Shown here: in pieces, positions 44,344-52,141 of the stretch
Layout: every line of letters begins with the position of its first letter
Numbering within the stretch: position 1 is the first letter of the stretch
From: an uncultured Eggerthellaceae bacterium
GTDB lineage: Bacteria > Actinomycetota > Coriobacteriia > Coriobacteriales > Eggerthellaceae
Assembly (NCBI GenBank): GCA_903789415.1
Contig: CAIFEG010000001.1
Span: 74,876 to 138,875, forward strand
DNA length: 64,000 nt
Direction: 5' to 3'
Position numbers and translations under genes: made by a program
Notes under the pieces: model-generated
What the model was told of the DNA's origin: nothing
The model's input: the letters and a program-made list of their open reading frames with translations, nothing else
Database searches by the model: none

Positions 44344-46065
44344 ATGGAACAGTTCACGGATACCATCAGGCGTTTTTCGCCCGTGATGGCATACCTCGTT
44401 ATCTTCTTTATTGCGTCTTGCATTGGCAGCGGCGACCCCGGCACGACACTTCTCTACCGCACGCTCATCACGTCAGACCCGCTTCCCGTACGAATAACCG
44501 ATGGAATAGTCCTCGGGAGCCTTGCGGCAATTCCGCCCGCAGTCATGTTGCAACTGCTTTGCGAGCGCTCTCTTACACGCTCCTGGAAAACTGCACTTCT
44601 TCCTTGGCTTTCTCTTATTGTGGGAATTGCATGCGCAATTTGGTTTGCCATGATAGGAGGATTCGGCGTCTTTTTCAGCATTATATTCATTGGCATTGAC
44701 CTGACCTGCATTTTTATGTCGCTATGGCTGCTGACCACAAAAGACAATGACCGCGAATTGTTCGGATGGCTCTTCAAAAACGGCATCATCATTGCCTGCG
44801 CACAATTTGTTGTCCTCGCTGTCGTTGGACTTATTGTGGCAGGGTTTTATGCGTTGATGCTCGACGGATCATCTCCCGGGATTAATCAGGGCGCAGTTAT
44901 CTTCATTTCGCTGGTCATTGTCGCGGGGATTTGCCTTTTTTGCATGAATATTCCGCGCTATTCCGACGAAATAACGACCACCCGCGCTTACCAAATCGTA
45001 ATGGCATATGTTCTCTTGCCGCTCTGGGTGCTGAACTTGATTGCGCTGTACCTTACCCTCGCGCAATATGCCTCGTCACCTACACATGACATGCACGTAG
45101 TGAATATGAATTGGAACGCACTGTTCGCACTTTTGGGCTATGTCGTTTTGTGGCTTGGCCTGCGCATGCACCACAACCACTTCGTTCGTCAGCTCATGCG
45201 CTGGCTGTGGATCGCATTCGTTCCCTTCCTTGTCGTACAAATCTATGAAATCTGGATTCAATTTCAACCATACGGAATTACCACCCTGCGCTATTACGGC
45301 TACGTCTGTCTGGCGCTCGGAATTGTTGCGTTTGTGTATGCGGCAATAGACAAAAGCCCACGATCGTTGTTCCTCGTGGCGGCGATTGTTTCGCTCGCGG
45401 TAACGGTGACCCCGCTCAACGGCATTGACGTTGCGAATGCCTATCAGGCGCATCGTCTCGAGACGGCACTGGAATCGTTCGGAGCGATCAACGATGATGG
45501 TTCTCTTTCGCCAACAGATACTGATATAAGCGACGAAACGGCCGAGACAATCAATTCAAGTTGGAAATACCTTTCGGATTCCGAAACGGTCTATCTGCAT
45601 CCGAAAATCGTCAACCAGATCAACGAGCAGGTTGGCGGCGATGTAGGCTCCTTATATGGGAAACGTGTATCCCCGCCACGGGATAGTTCCGATCCGGGAA
45701 TTCACTTCACCGATTATTATCACTTCGAACTTCAGGATAATCAGCTGGACGTCCCCGCGGATTCGACTATTGTTCCCATCAGCGGCTCTGACCTCATAGA
45801 CAATTCAAAAGTCACGCTTGATGATTCCACAGGATTCACGCTGGCGCATACGTTCCGCGGCGCCACAACGACAATTGACTTTTCTGGTCCCATTGAGCAG
45901 CTCGTAAATACGTACGGGAAGTCCACGACCACGCTGAGCGCTGATCAGTTAACTTTCGACGGTCCTAATGGAGTAACAATCTTACTTACCAACGTGGATG
46001 TGACATACTATGACTACGAACTTCAATCGGTAGTCTTTTCGGGATATTATATCTATCCGCGCTGA
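44344..46065 (+). CDS. DUF4153 family membrane protein
   Basis: A 573-residue protein with about twelve transmembrane helices in the first 400 residues, followed by a soluble C-terminal region of about 170 residues with beta-rich character. The pattern matches DUF4153 proteins of unknown function. GGAGG in the last codons of the LysR gene supports ATG 44344. No catalytic motif is recognised. Confidence 0.75.
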   Translation: MEQFTDTIRRFSPVMAYLVIFFIASCIGSGDPGTTLLYRTLITSDPLPVRITDGIVLGSLAAIPPAVMLQLLCERSLTRSWKTALLPWLSLIVGIACAIWFAMIGGFGVFFSIIFIGIDLTCIFMSLWLLTTKDNDRELFGWLFKNGIIIACAQFVVLAVVGLIVAGFYALMLDGSSPGINQGAVIFISLVIVAGICLFCMNIPRYSDEITTTRAYQIVMAYVLLPLWVLNLIALYLTLAQYASSPTHDMHVVNMNWNALFALLGYVVLWLGLRMHHNHFVRQLMRWLWIAFVPFLVVQIYEIWIQFQPYGITTLRYYGYVCLALGIVAFVYAAIDKSPRSLFLVAAIVSLAVTVTPLNGIDVANAYQAHRLETALESFGAINDDGSLSPTDTDISDETAETINSSWKYLSDSETVYLHPKIVNQINEQVGGDVGSLYGKRVSPPRDSSDPGIHFTDYYHFELQDNQLDVPADSTIVPISGSDLIDNSKVTLDDSTGFTLAHTFRGATTTIDFSGPIEQLVNTYGKSTTTLSADQLTFDGPNGVTILLTNVDVTYYDYELQSVVFSGYYIYPR

Positions 46066-46088
46066 TAAGATAGGACAACATAAATCAC

Positions 46089-46880
46089 ATGAAGCCTGAT
46101 TACAAAAACTGGGTTCCCGGCGGCATGAGAAAATCACTTATTGCGGTAAGCATCGTGCTGCTGATTCTCTTGGTAATTTTCCTGATCGCTGCACCCCTGC
46201 CTTCGCTGGCAACCAATATCGTGGTTGACGTAATTTTGCTCATCGCCTTTGTGGTGTGCGCATGGTTTGCCCACTGGTGCGTGATTGCAACACGGGCATT
46301 TGATTGGAACGCAGCCGATTCGCTTGCCCGACGCATCATCGAGGGCATCGCATTTTACGTAAACGTGCCTGATGGTGGCACGTGTTTAGATGTCGGCTGT
46401 GGCAGCGGCGCGCTTACCATCGCCGTCGCAAAGCGTAATCCCCATGCCCGCGTGATGGGCGTGGATCGTTGGGGCAAGGAATACGCCTCATTTAATAAAG
46501 AGGTTTGCGAGAAAAATGCTCAAGCGGAAGGCGTGACAAACGTTACGTTCCAGCAGGGCGATGCCACCAAGCTTCCCTTCGCTGACGAAACCTTCGACGC
46601 CGTGACCAGCAACTATGTCTATCACAACGTGGCCGGGGCGAACAAACAGGAACTCCTGCTTGAAACGTTGCGCACGCTGAAAAAAGGCGGCACTTTTGCC
46701 ATTCACGACCTCATGACACAGCACCACTACGGCGACATGAAATCATTCGTTAAGAAGCTTCGCGATATGGGCTATCAGGAAGTACGCTTAATCCCAACCG
46801 GGAGCGACTTCATTATGTCCGACCGCGAAGAAAAGAAGTATATGCTTTCGGGATCAACCCTGCTCGTCGGCAAGAAATAG
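46089..46880 (+). CDS. SAM-dependent methyltransferase with N-terminal membrane anchor
   Basis: A 263-residue class I methyltransferase. Two hydrophobic helices (about 17-38 and 42-65) precede the catalytic domain, which has motif I LDVGCGSGALTIAVAK, then VMGVDRWG, FQQGDATKLPFADETFDAVTSNYVYHN and LKKGGTFAIHDLM. The substrate is not predictable; lipids or quinones are possible given the anchor. It follows the DUF4153 gene by 23 nt. It ends toward the convergent DUF438 gene; the 158-bp spacer has 11-12-nt repeats around 46886-46943 (GTAGACAGGCC, GTAGGCAGGCC and relatives). Confidence 0.88.
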   Translation: MKPDYKNWVPGGMRKSLIAVSIVLLILLVIFLIAAPLPSLATNIVVDVILLIAFVVCAWFAHWCVIATRAFDWNAADSLARRIIEGIAFYVNVPDGGTCLDVGCGSGALTIAVAKRNPHARVMGVDRWGKEYASFNKEVCEKNAQAEGVTNVTFQQGDATKLPFADETFDAVTSNYVYHNVAGANKQELLLETLRTLKKGGTFAIHDLMTQHHYGDMKSFVKKLRDMGYQEVRLIPTGSDFIMSDREEKKYMLSGSTLLVGKK

Positions 46881-47038
46881 TCCGAGTAGACAGGCCGTAG
46901 GCAGGCCCTGGGTCAGAAAGTAGGCCAGAACGTAAGCCGGCAGAAATTGTCACTGGAAAATAATTTCCGCAGAGCGTCTACTTTTTAGCGCGCCCACTTA
47001 ACGCACCCATTTGTTAATGTACTCGCGTATTGACGCAA

Positions 47039-48625
47039 TTACTTGTTAAAATGCTCTTTCGCAAACCCCATGTGTTGTACCACTTCCATGGTGCCCAGAT
47101 AGGACCCCTCGCGATCGCGAACTGCCATGTAGCGCACGAGCACTGGCTGCCCTTCCTTTTCCAGCCACACATCAACCGACTTCTGGCCATTCTTAAGTGC
47201 CGTGATCACTTGACGCACGATGGGCTGAACCTTAGGCGGATGACAATCCCAAACCTTACGACCTAGAGCCGCCGCGGGACGCTTAAAGAATTTCTTTTCG
47301 CCGTTATCATTCCAATAGCGATTCGTCTCATTGGCATCAATGAAGGTGATCTCAAACGGAAGCGTGTTGAGCATCGCATCGAGCTGTGATTCAGTCATAT
47401 TTCCTGATGGCAGCTGAATATTGCCCGCAACGGCGCCATTTGCAAACGCAGCCGAATTCTCGGAATCTGCGCTGCTGCCACTTACGCCACTCAGCTGCGC
47501 CGCCAGCGGAATAACACCAGATGCTTTTTGGGCGTTCGCCAGGTGCTTCTTGCAATATGCTTCACCTTGATCCCAGGTTCCCGCATCATCGATGAAGCAC
47601 AGATCATAGCCCTTCATGTCCTCATATATCTGAAGCCATTCATCCTTGTTAAAGGTGCGCGCGCAAAGCGGCAAAAGAATATTGGATTCCTTGTACACCA
47701 TTTCATCTGCGCGGGTGAGAACCTTATCTACACGCGCATGCCACTCATCATCATGCGTATCCGCCTTGATCAGCGCGCCAAGCTCGGCACGGATTTCGTC
47801 GTCAACGCCCCACATCACATCATAGGGACCCCCGAAATCGTGGTTGAGTTTGAGCACGGGATACAGAAGGTCACCCTTCTTTGAATAATGAATGCCCAGT
47901 GTCGAAAGAGTGCGCAGCTCACCCGTTATGTTCGCGGCGTTGGGAGTGTTTGCAGCAGGGCCAGACGTTGCCGAACCCGCGGCGCCCTCATCAGCATCGA
48001 GCGCTTTGCGAGTGCGTGCAATCTGACGCTCGATAGCTTCATTTTCCAGAGCAAAAACACGCAACGGATGGCCAGGGGTTTTAAAAGGTGTTGAATCGAA
48101 CTTCAGATCTTCACTTTGTTCCACTTCCCCCGAATCCGAGGTAGTTTCAACCTGTATCGCATGCGTTGCGCCATGGAATAGCGCGGAGTGCACATCGCAA
48201 AGACGCTGGACATCCGAGATTTTCGCACCAGCTTCGATGAGATTCTGCTCGGCGCGAGCAATTTCGGCGGCATCCACATCGCTGAAGTTTGCCACGAAAT
48301 CCTTGCGTACTGATTCGAGCGGTTCGCCTGCCGAAAGACGGCTCACATAGCTCTCCAAGAGTTTTGCTCGTTTTTCCTTATCGGAAACTTCGCCCGACGC
48401 ATTAATCACCGTAAATCCTGCATCTTCGAATGCCTTTATCGCATCTTCGAGTTTGACGTCATGCATCGCGCAGCCCTTTGGCACAGTCATCATGCGTCCC
48501 ACCGAATTGCGCATATCGGGATTTGCGAGAGGGGTGAATCCAAGACCTACCATCACATCGATGAATTCTGGATATTCTTCTCCGAGGTCATGAACGGTTT
48601 TGCTGAGATCGAGGGTTTTGCTCAT
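47039..48625 (-). CDS. DUF1858/DUF438/hemerythrin-like/PAS protein
   Basis: A 528-residue soluble multidomain protein: DUF1858 at 1-70 (LDLSKTVHDLGEEYPEFIDVM), DUF438 at about 75-150, and a hemerythrin-like helical bundle at about 185-360 (GHPLRVFALENEAIERQI, LGIHYSKKGDLLYPVL, VMWGVDDEIRAEL). A PAS domain spans about 415-528 (FEITFIDANETNRYWNDNGE, FKRPAAALGRKVWDCHPP). Such proteins are frequent in anaerobes and are thought to sense oxygen, NO or redox state. GGAAAGGGA supports ATG 48625; an in-frame start at 48826 is not conserved. Confidence 0.87.
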   Translation of the reverse strand: MSKTLDLSKTVHDLGEEYPEFIDVMVGLGFTPLANPDMRNSVGRMMTVPKGCAMHDVKLEDAIKAFEDAGFTVINASGEVSDKEKRAKLLESYVSRLSAGEPLESVRKDFVANFSDVDAAEIARAEQNLIEAGAKISDVQRLCDVHSALFHGATHAIQVETTSDSGEVEQSEDLKFDSTPFKTPGHPLRVFALENEAIERQIARTRKALDADEGAAGSATSGPAANTPNAANITGELRTLSTLGIHYSKKGDLLYPVLKLNHDFGGPYDVMWGVDDEIRAELGALIKADTHDDEWHARVDKVLTRADEMVYKESNILLPLCARTFNKDEWLQIYEDMKGYDLCFIDDAGTWDQGEAYCKKHLANAQKASGVIPLAAQLSGVSGSSADSENSAAFANGAVAGNIQLPSGNMTESQLDAMLNTLPFEITFIDANETNRYWNDNGEKKFFKRPAAALGRKVWDCHPPKVQPIVRQVITALKNGQKSVDVWLEKEGQPVLVRYMAVRDREGSYLGTMEVVQHMGFAKEHFNK

Positions 48626-48792
48626 TGTTAATCCCTTTCCTTCTGCGATATGCGAGCGCCTGCGGAAACGCAAATTCAATGCTCCATCTGCATATCGACT
48701 TCTGTTTTTCAGCCTCAGTATAGGAAAGAAATTTTTGAAGAATGTTGCAAAAGCAACGAAACGGGAAAATTTACCTTTTTGGAGCTTTCTCG

Positions 48793-48883
48793 CGATGAAG
48801 CTTTCCTCGATCGGGCTCCCTTTCAATGGAACTTTCCGCGATGCAGCCTCTCTCGACGTAGCCTGCTTCGATGGAACTCCCTC
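48793..48883. repeat. Six degenerate 15-16-nt units upstream of the DUF438 gene
   Basis: Units with a CGATGnAnC head start at 48793, 48808, 48824, 48839, 48854 and 48869; for example CGATGCAGCCTCTCT and CGATGGAACTCCCTC. The rest of 48626-49131 (506 bp) contains the DUF438 ribosome site, a promoter for the XRE gene and a GC-rich stretch with GGCCCAGGCC, but no gene that I can support. Confidence 0.55.
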
Positions 48884-49076
48884 TTGGGGAATTTTCGCAA
48901 AGCAGCAACTTGAAACGGACCTGCCCGTCGACTGTTTGATCGACAGTCCTTTCAGCTCGCGGTAATTTACGCCGGAAATCTGAGAGTGGAGCTCTTTTAC
49001 TCAGACCAATTTGCGAGCGAGGCCCAGGCCAGGCCTCCTGTGGGATTGCATATAAGAATCCTTGTCGTTCGAAAAC

Positions 49077-49104
49077 TTGACAAAATAATAATAATCATTA
49101 TAGT
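49077..49104 (+). promoter_or_regulatory. Promoter of the XRE/ImmA operon
   Basis: A perfect TTGACA (49077-49082) and TATAGT (49099-49104) are 16 bp apart, 28 bp before the XRE start codon, which has GGAGGAG. This is a strong consensus-like promoter, likely repressed by the XRE protein itself. Confidence 0.75.
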
Positions 49105-49131
49105 ATCGTAATATCGAAGGACGGAGGAGTC

Positions 49132-49467
49132 ATGGACAGAAAGCAAGAGATGGGTGCGAGAATCGCAAATTTGCTCAAAGAGCGGGGCATGACGCAGAAG
49201 GAGCTGGCTGCCAATGTCGGTGCGACTGAAGCCGCGATCTCCAAGTACGTCAAGGGGGAACGCGAGCCGCGCGCGGAAATTCTTGCCAACATCGCCACTG
49301 TACTCCACACAACTTCCGAGGCCCTTCTCGGCATGGAGGACGGGACGGAGACTCCGTTCGGCACCGTGAAGGCGCTATGCGCTCGCGCAGCGGTCGATAT
49401 GACTCAAGACGAGCGAAACGAGCTCATTCTTACCATTCTCCAGGCGACCAAAGAAAAGGGGCTTTAA
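49132..49467 (+). CDS. XRE-family helix-turn-helix regulator (ImmR-like)
   Basis: A 111-residue regulator. The N-terminal Cro/C1-type HTH spans residues 5-65 (MGARIANLLKERGMTQKELA, ATEAAISKYVKGEREPRAEIL). The remaining 45 residues are helical and may dimerise. It overlaps the downstream metallopeptidase gene by one base (TAATG). An XRE repressor next to an ImmA-type protease is the ImmR/ImmA control pair of mobile elements: the protease cleaves the repressor on signal. This island looks richer in G+C than its surroundings by eye. Confidence 0.92.
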   Translation: MDRKQEMGARIANLLKERGMTQKELAANVGATEAAISKYVKGEREPRAEILANIATVLHTTSEALLGMEDGTETPFGTVKALCARAAVDMTQDERNELILTILQATKEKGL

Positions 49468-50069
49468 TGCTTTTGCCCGGCTATCGTTACGAGGAGATCA
49501 AGCGAAAGGCCGTTGAGACGATCGCGAAGACGGATGAGAGGGCTATTCCGGTCGATCCGATTGCCATGGCAGGAGGACTTGGCATTCATGTCGTCGCATA
49601 CCAAGATCTCTTTGCGGTTGGGATGAACGCCTGCTTCAAGAAGAGTAAAAACGGCTTCAAGTTTCTTCTCGATGACGGTGAGGGCAACGAAACTTGGTAT
49701 ATCTATTACAACAAGGATATGCCGCGTGGCCGCGTTCGCTTCACCATTCTGCACGAGATTGGGCACATTGTTCTCGGTCACTTGCAAGAGAGCGATGTGG
49801 CCGAGGCGGAGGCAAACTTTTTCGCCAAATTCGCCATCGCCCCGCCGTCGTTGGTCCATCTTATTCGCCCGAGCGATTATATTGACGTTGCCCTCGCCTT
49901 CGACCTTAGCGGCGAGGGTGCGTTTTACTCTTGGATTTACTACCAGAAATGGTTGAACGTCACCGGGTCCGCCGATTATGAGCGAGCCCTCGAATCCATG
50001 TTTACTGTCAGAGTTGGAGCAGGGGGTGAGTCTATGGAACGCATTCTGCGCATGAAAAAAGGCGCCTAG
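49467..50069 (+). CDS. ImmA/IrrE-family metallopeptidase
   Basis: A 200-residue zinc peptidase with the catalytic LHEIGHIVLGH motif near residue 94 (HExxH plus a third ligand downstream in EAEANFFAKFA). In the ImmA model it would cleave the XRE repressor encoded just upstream. The start ATG 49467 overlaps the XRE stop; a longer frame from 49377 lies inside the XRE gene. The remaining part (PRGRVRFTIL before the motif; FAIAPPSLVHLIRPSDYIDV after) is family-typical. Confidence 0.9.
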   Translation: MLLPGYRYEEIKRKAVETIAKTDERAIPVDPIAMAGGLGIHVVAYQDLFAVGMNACFKKSKNGFKFLLDDGEGNETWYIYYNKDMPRGRVRFTILHEIGHIVLGHLQESDVAEAEANFFAKFAIAPPSLVHLIRPSDYIDVALAFDLSGEGAFYSWIYYQKWLNVTGSADYERALESMFTVRVGAGGESMERILRMKKGA

Positions 50070-50192
50070 TGGTCCCAGCCACCAAACGCCCTCTCGAAAG
50101 GCTGTAGTGCCTCCCTAGACAAGACGCATTATGGCCTCTCGAGGATTTTCCTGCAAGTACGTATGGAGACAAATCTCCGAAAGGACAAACAT

Positions 50193-50255
50193 ATGAATGT
50201 TCAAGTCTCAGAGCTCCTCGACGATGGGAGGCTCCACTGTGAAGCGCAATGCTAG
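50193..50255 (+). other. Possible 20-codon leader frame before the DUF4417 gene
   Basis: ATG 50193, preceded by CGAAAGGAC, opens a frame MNVQVSELLDDGRLHCEAQC ending at TAG 50253-50255. The stop lies 14 bases inside the DUF4417 gene if that starts at GTG 50239, so translational coupling is possible. It could be chance. Confidence 0.25.
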
Positions 50256-51039
50256 GGTAGCCCAGTCCGATGGTAACATCGTCAGTGTTCCAATTGACCT
50301 GCGCCGAAAGCTAAATCTCAGCTACCTTGAATACACCAACAAAACCCGTGCCGCAGGCGCGCACGACCTGCCAGCGCTCGCCTGCGATACCAGGGTCCTG
50401 CCCGATTTCATCGCCTTGCACGGCCAGCCATCCACTTACCATACCACGCCACTCACGGCGGTCGGGTACTGGCAGTATGACAACGAGTTTGACGGCATCC
50501 ATGGCTTGTATAACGCAATCTACTACAACGACGAGAGGCTTCTGCGCAGGTACCGCAAGCGCTACGAAGGCGTCAGGTTCTTCTTCACGCCTGACTACTC
50601 CCAGTTCGGCGATGTAGACGACATCGAGGAGCACTATCGCCTCAAAAAGGCTCGCGTTGTGGGTCTGTGGCTCGCGCTCGATCTTGGGGCGATAGTCATC
50701 CCTTTCATCACGATGCCCACCCCCGCCAGCGTCAGTTTCGCACTTGATGGATTGGAAGACTGCCACGTGGTCGCCTTCTCAACCAAGGGCTATGTCAAGG
50801 ATTCTGTAGAGCGCGATGTGCTCAAACAGATGGTGCGGCTCACGGTAGACACGCTCGACCTTCGCGCAATCGTCGTCTACGACGTGTGCAAGGACGAAGT
50901 GGCCGTGGACGATATATTTGCGTACGCCCACGAGCGCAATGTCGAGGTGGTCGTTCCGATGAATGTGCTGAAGGAACGCAATATCGCTAAATCACTGGCG
51001 GACGGCAAGTCCAAAGGAGGACGCATCCATGAGAGGTAG
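50239..51039 (+). CDS. DUF4417 family protein
   Basis: A 266-residue protein of the DUF4417 family, which occurs mainly in mobile elements of Gram-positive bacteria. Recognisable parts are LPALACDTRVLPDFIALHGQ, AVGYWQYDNEFDGIHGLYN and LDLGAIVIPFITMPTPAS, plus a nucleotidyl-hydrolase-like C-terminal alternation of strands and helices. Its function is unknown. I chose GTG 50239 because GGGAGG lies 7 bases upstream; ATG 50197 is in the same frame and would add 14 residues. The end overlaps the next start (ATG 51029, strong GGAGG) by 11 nt, tying it to the putative nuclease. Confidence 0.75.
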   Translation: MKRNARVAQSDGNIVSVPIDLRRKLNLSYLEYTNKTRAAGAHDLPALACDTRVLPDFIALHGQPSTYHTTPLTAVGYWQYDNEFDGIHGLYNAIYYNDERLLRRYRKRYEGVRFFFTPDYSQFGDVDDIEEHYRLKKARVVGLWLALDLGAIVIPFITMPTPASVSFALDGLEDCHVVAFSTKGYVKDSVERDVLKQMVRLTVDTLDLRAIVVYDVCKDEVAVDDIFAYAHERNVEVVVPMNVLKERNIAKSLADGKSKGGRIHER

Positions 51040-51129
51040 CGACTCGGGTTACGCCCACGGTACCACGGGATCTCCGCAGACAAGGCTCGAGCAGACCGAG
51101 TATGCTGCTAGGTCGCAGAGAACGAGGCA

Positions 51130-51534
51130 ATGCTCAAAGCCGAGGCCGATGCCGCCCCACTTGTCGATCAAACTCACATCTCGGAGATGGAGAAGCGGGG
51201 CGTCAAATTCAACCGTACTGACGTGGTTTTTACCGCACGCGACGCTACGGGCCAGGTGGTGTGGCTCGAGAAAGGTAACAAGGCTGCGGGACTTGTCCAT
51301 TTGAAGACGCGGGGACATCTCAAGCAGCTATCCAAATACCTCGGCGTGAGTGAATCGGAAATCCCGAGGACACTGAGGAACATCATTCGGGACGGGCGCG
51401 TCGTTTCCGACCGGACCGTAAAACGCGGCGGCGGCGTCGGCTATGAGAGGAAGTACGAATACAGTGGCAAACGCATAATCCTAGCCGGCATAGGTACGAA
51501 TGGGTACCTCGTCACTGCGTATCCGGACGACTAG
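51130..51534 (+). CDS. Putative BECR-like nuclease/toxin domain, start disturbed
   Basis: A 134-residue protein whose C-terminal 90 residues look like a small RNase-toxin domain of the barnase/EndoU/colicin E5/RelE (BECR) type: DVVFTARDATGQVVWLEKG, LVHLKTRGHLKQLSKYLG with a conserved-looking His-x3-Arg-x-His, and a final GTNGYLVTAYPDD, an ending common in such domains. The natural start seems to be ATG 51029 (perfect GGAGG, 11-nt overlap with DUF4417), giving MRGSDSGYAHGTTGSPQTRL, but that frame is one base off from this one; a frameshift lies between about 51100 and 51129. From ATG 51130 the domain is intact, although GAGG is too close to be a good site. Family assignment is tentative. Confidence 0.55.
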   Translation: MLKAEADAAPLVDQTHISEMEKRGVKFNRTDVVFTARDATGQVVWLEKGNKAAGLVHLKTRGHLKQLSKYLGVSESEIPRTLRNIIRDGRVVSDRTVKRGGGVGYERKYEYSGKRIILAGIGTNGYLVTAYPDD

Positions 51535-51551
51535 ACCTAAAGGAGAACACA

Positions 51552-51878
51552 ATGAAGCAAGTAAAGCTGATGCTCGACTACCTGCAGGGACCCATTTGGA
51601 CGAGCGATGTCGAGACCGGCAGGCCCAAAACCGGCATCCCCTCGGTGGACAACGATGAACAGCTAAGGAAGCTGAACAAGAAAATCTCGGAGTTGTATTC
51701 GTCCTATTACGAATTCGACTCCCACGGTCAAGCGTGCTGGTTCGACGAGAAGCAGGAGAAGGCAGACAAAGGCAAAATGCTCGGGCTCCTCGGTAAGCTC
51801 AACGCGCGCCTCGCCGAGCTCAACGACGGCTCGTTCGAAGTGAAGGACCTCGAGACGCCGAGGGTCGAGGCGCTCTAG
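51552..51878 (+). CDS. Hypothetical protein, possible immunity partner
   Basis: A 108-residue soluble, charged, mostly helical protein (acidic and lysine-rich; KLNKKISELYSSYYEFDSHG in the middle, ending DLETPRVEAL). I do not recognise a family. The ribosome site AAAGGAGAAC is strong, and the start is 17 nt after the putative nuclease stop. Position and size fit an immunity protein or antitoxin, which is inference from arrangement only. It is the last gene of the island. Confidence 0.6.
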   Translation: MKQVKLMLDYLQGPIWTSDVETGRPKTGIPSVDNDEQLRKLNKKISELYSSYYEFDSHGQACWFDEKQEKADKGKMLGLLGKLNARLAELNDGSFEVKDLETPRVEAL

Positions 51879-51987
51879 GCGGGAGTATCCCGTTGGCGCA
51901 GGATTATTCCGCTCGCTGCAGGCAGCTTGGAGCTAACTTCGGAAACGCGTGCTTCTGAAAAGTCGTTTCCGCATGTGAGAGGTGTTG

Positions 51988-52141
51988 TCAGACAGTACTG
52001 GCAACCACTGCAGGCGCGGGATGGTACTGCTGAGGGCACCCTTTTTCATTATCGAGAGAAAAGAATTTGCAGAGTCTGAGATCTGTATCGGCAGTTATTG
52101 CACGCTTACCAGCCACAATCTCTTCAATTCGAGTTTTATGC
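51988..52141 (-). pseudogene. HigA-type antitoxin fragment
   Basis: On the - strand an open stretch reads KTRIEEIVAGKRAITADTDL followed by RLCKFF, matching the HTH core of HigA antitoxins (R-I-x-EIV-x-GKR-x-ITADTALRL-x-x-FF). What follows (SLDNEKGCPQQYH) is unlike the family, and the N-terminal helix and any higB are absent, truncated beside the adhesin gene end. The rest of 51879-52141 shows no other feature. Confidence 0.55.
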
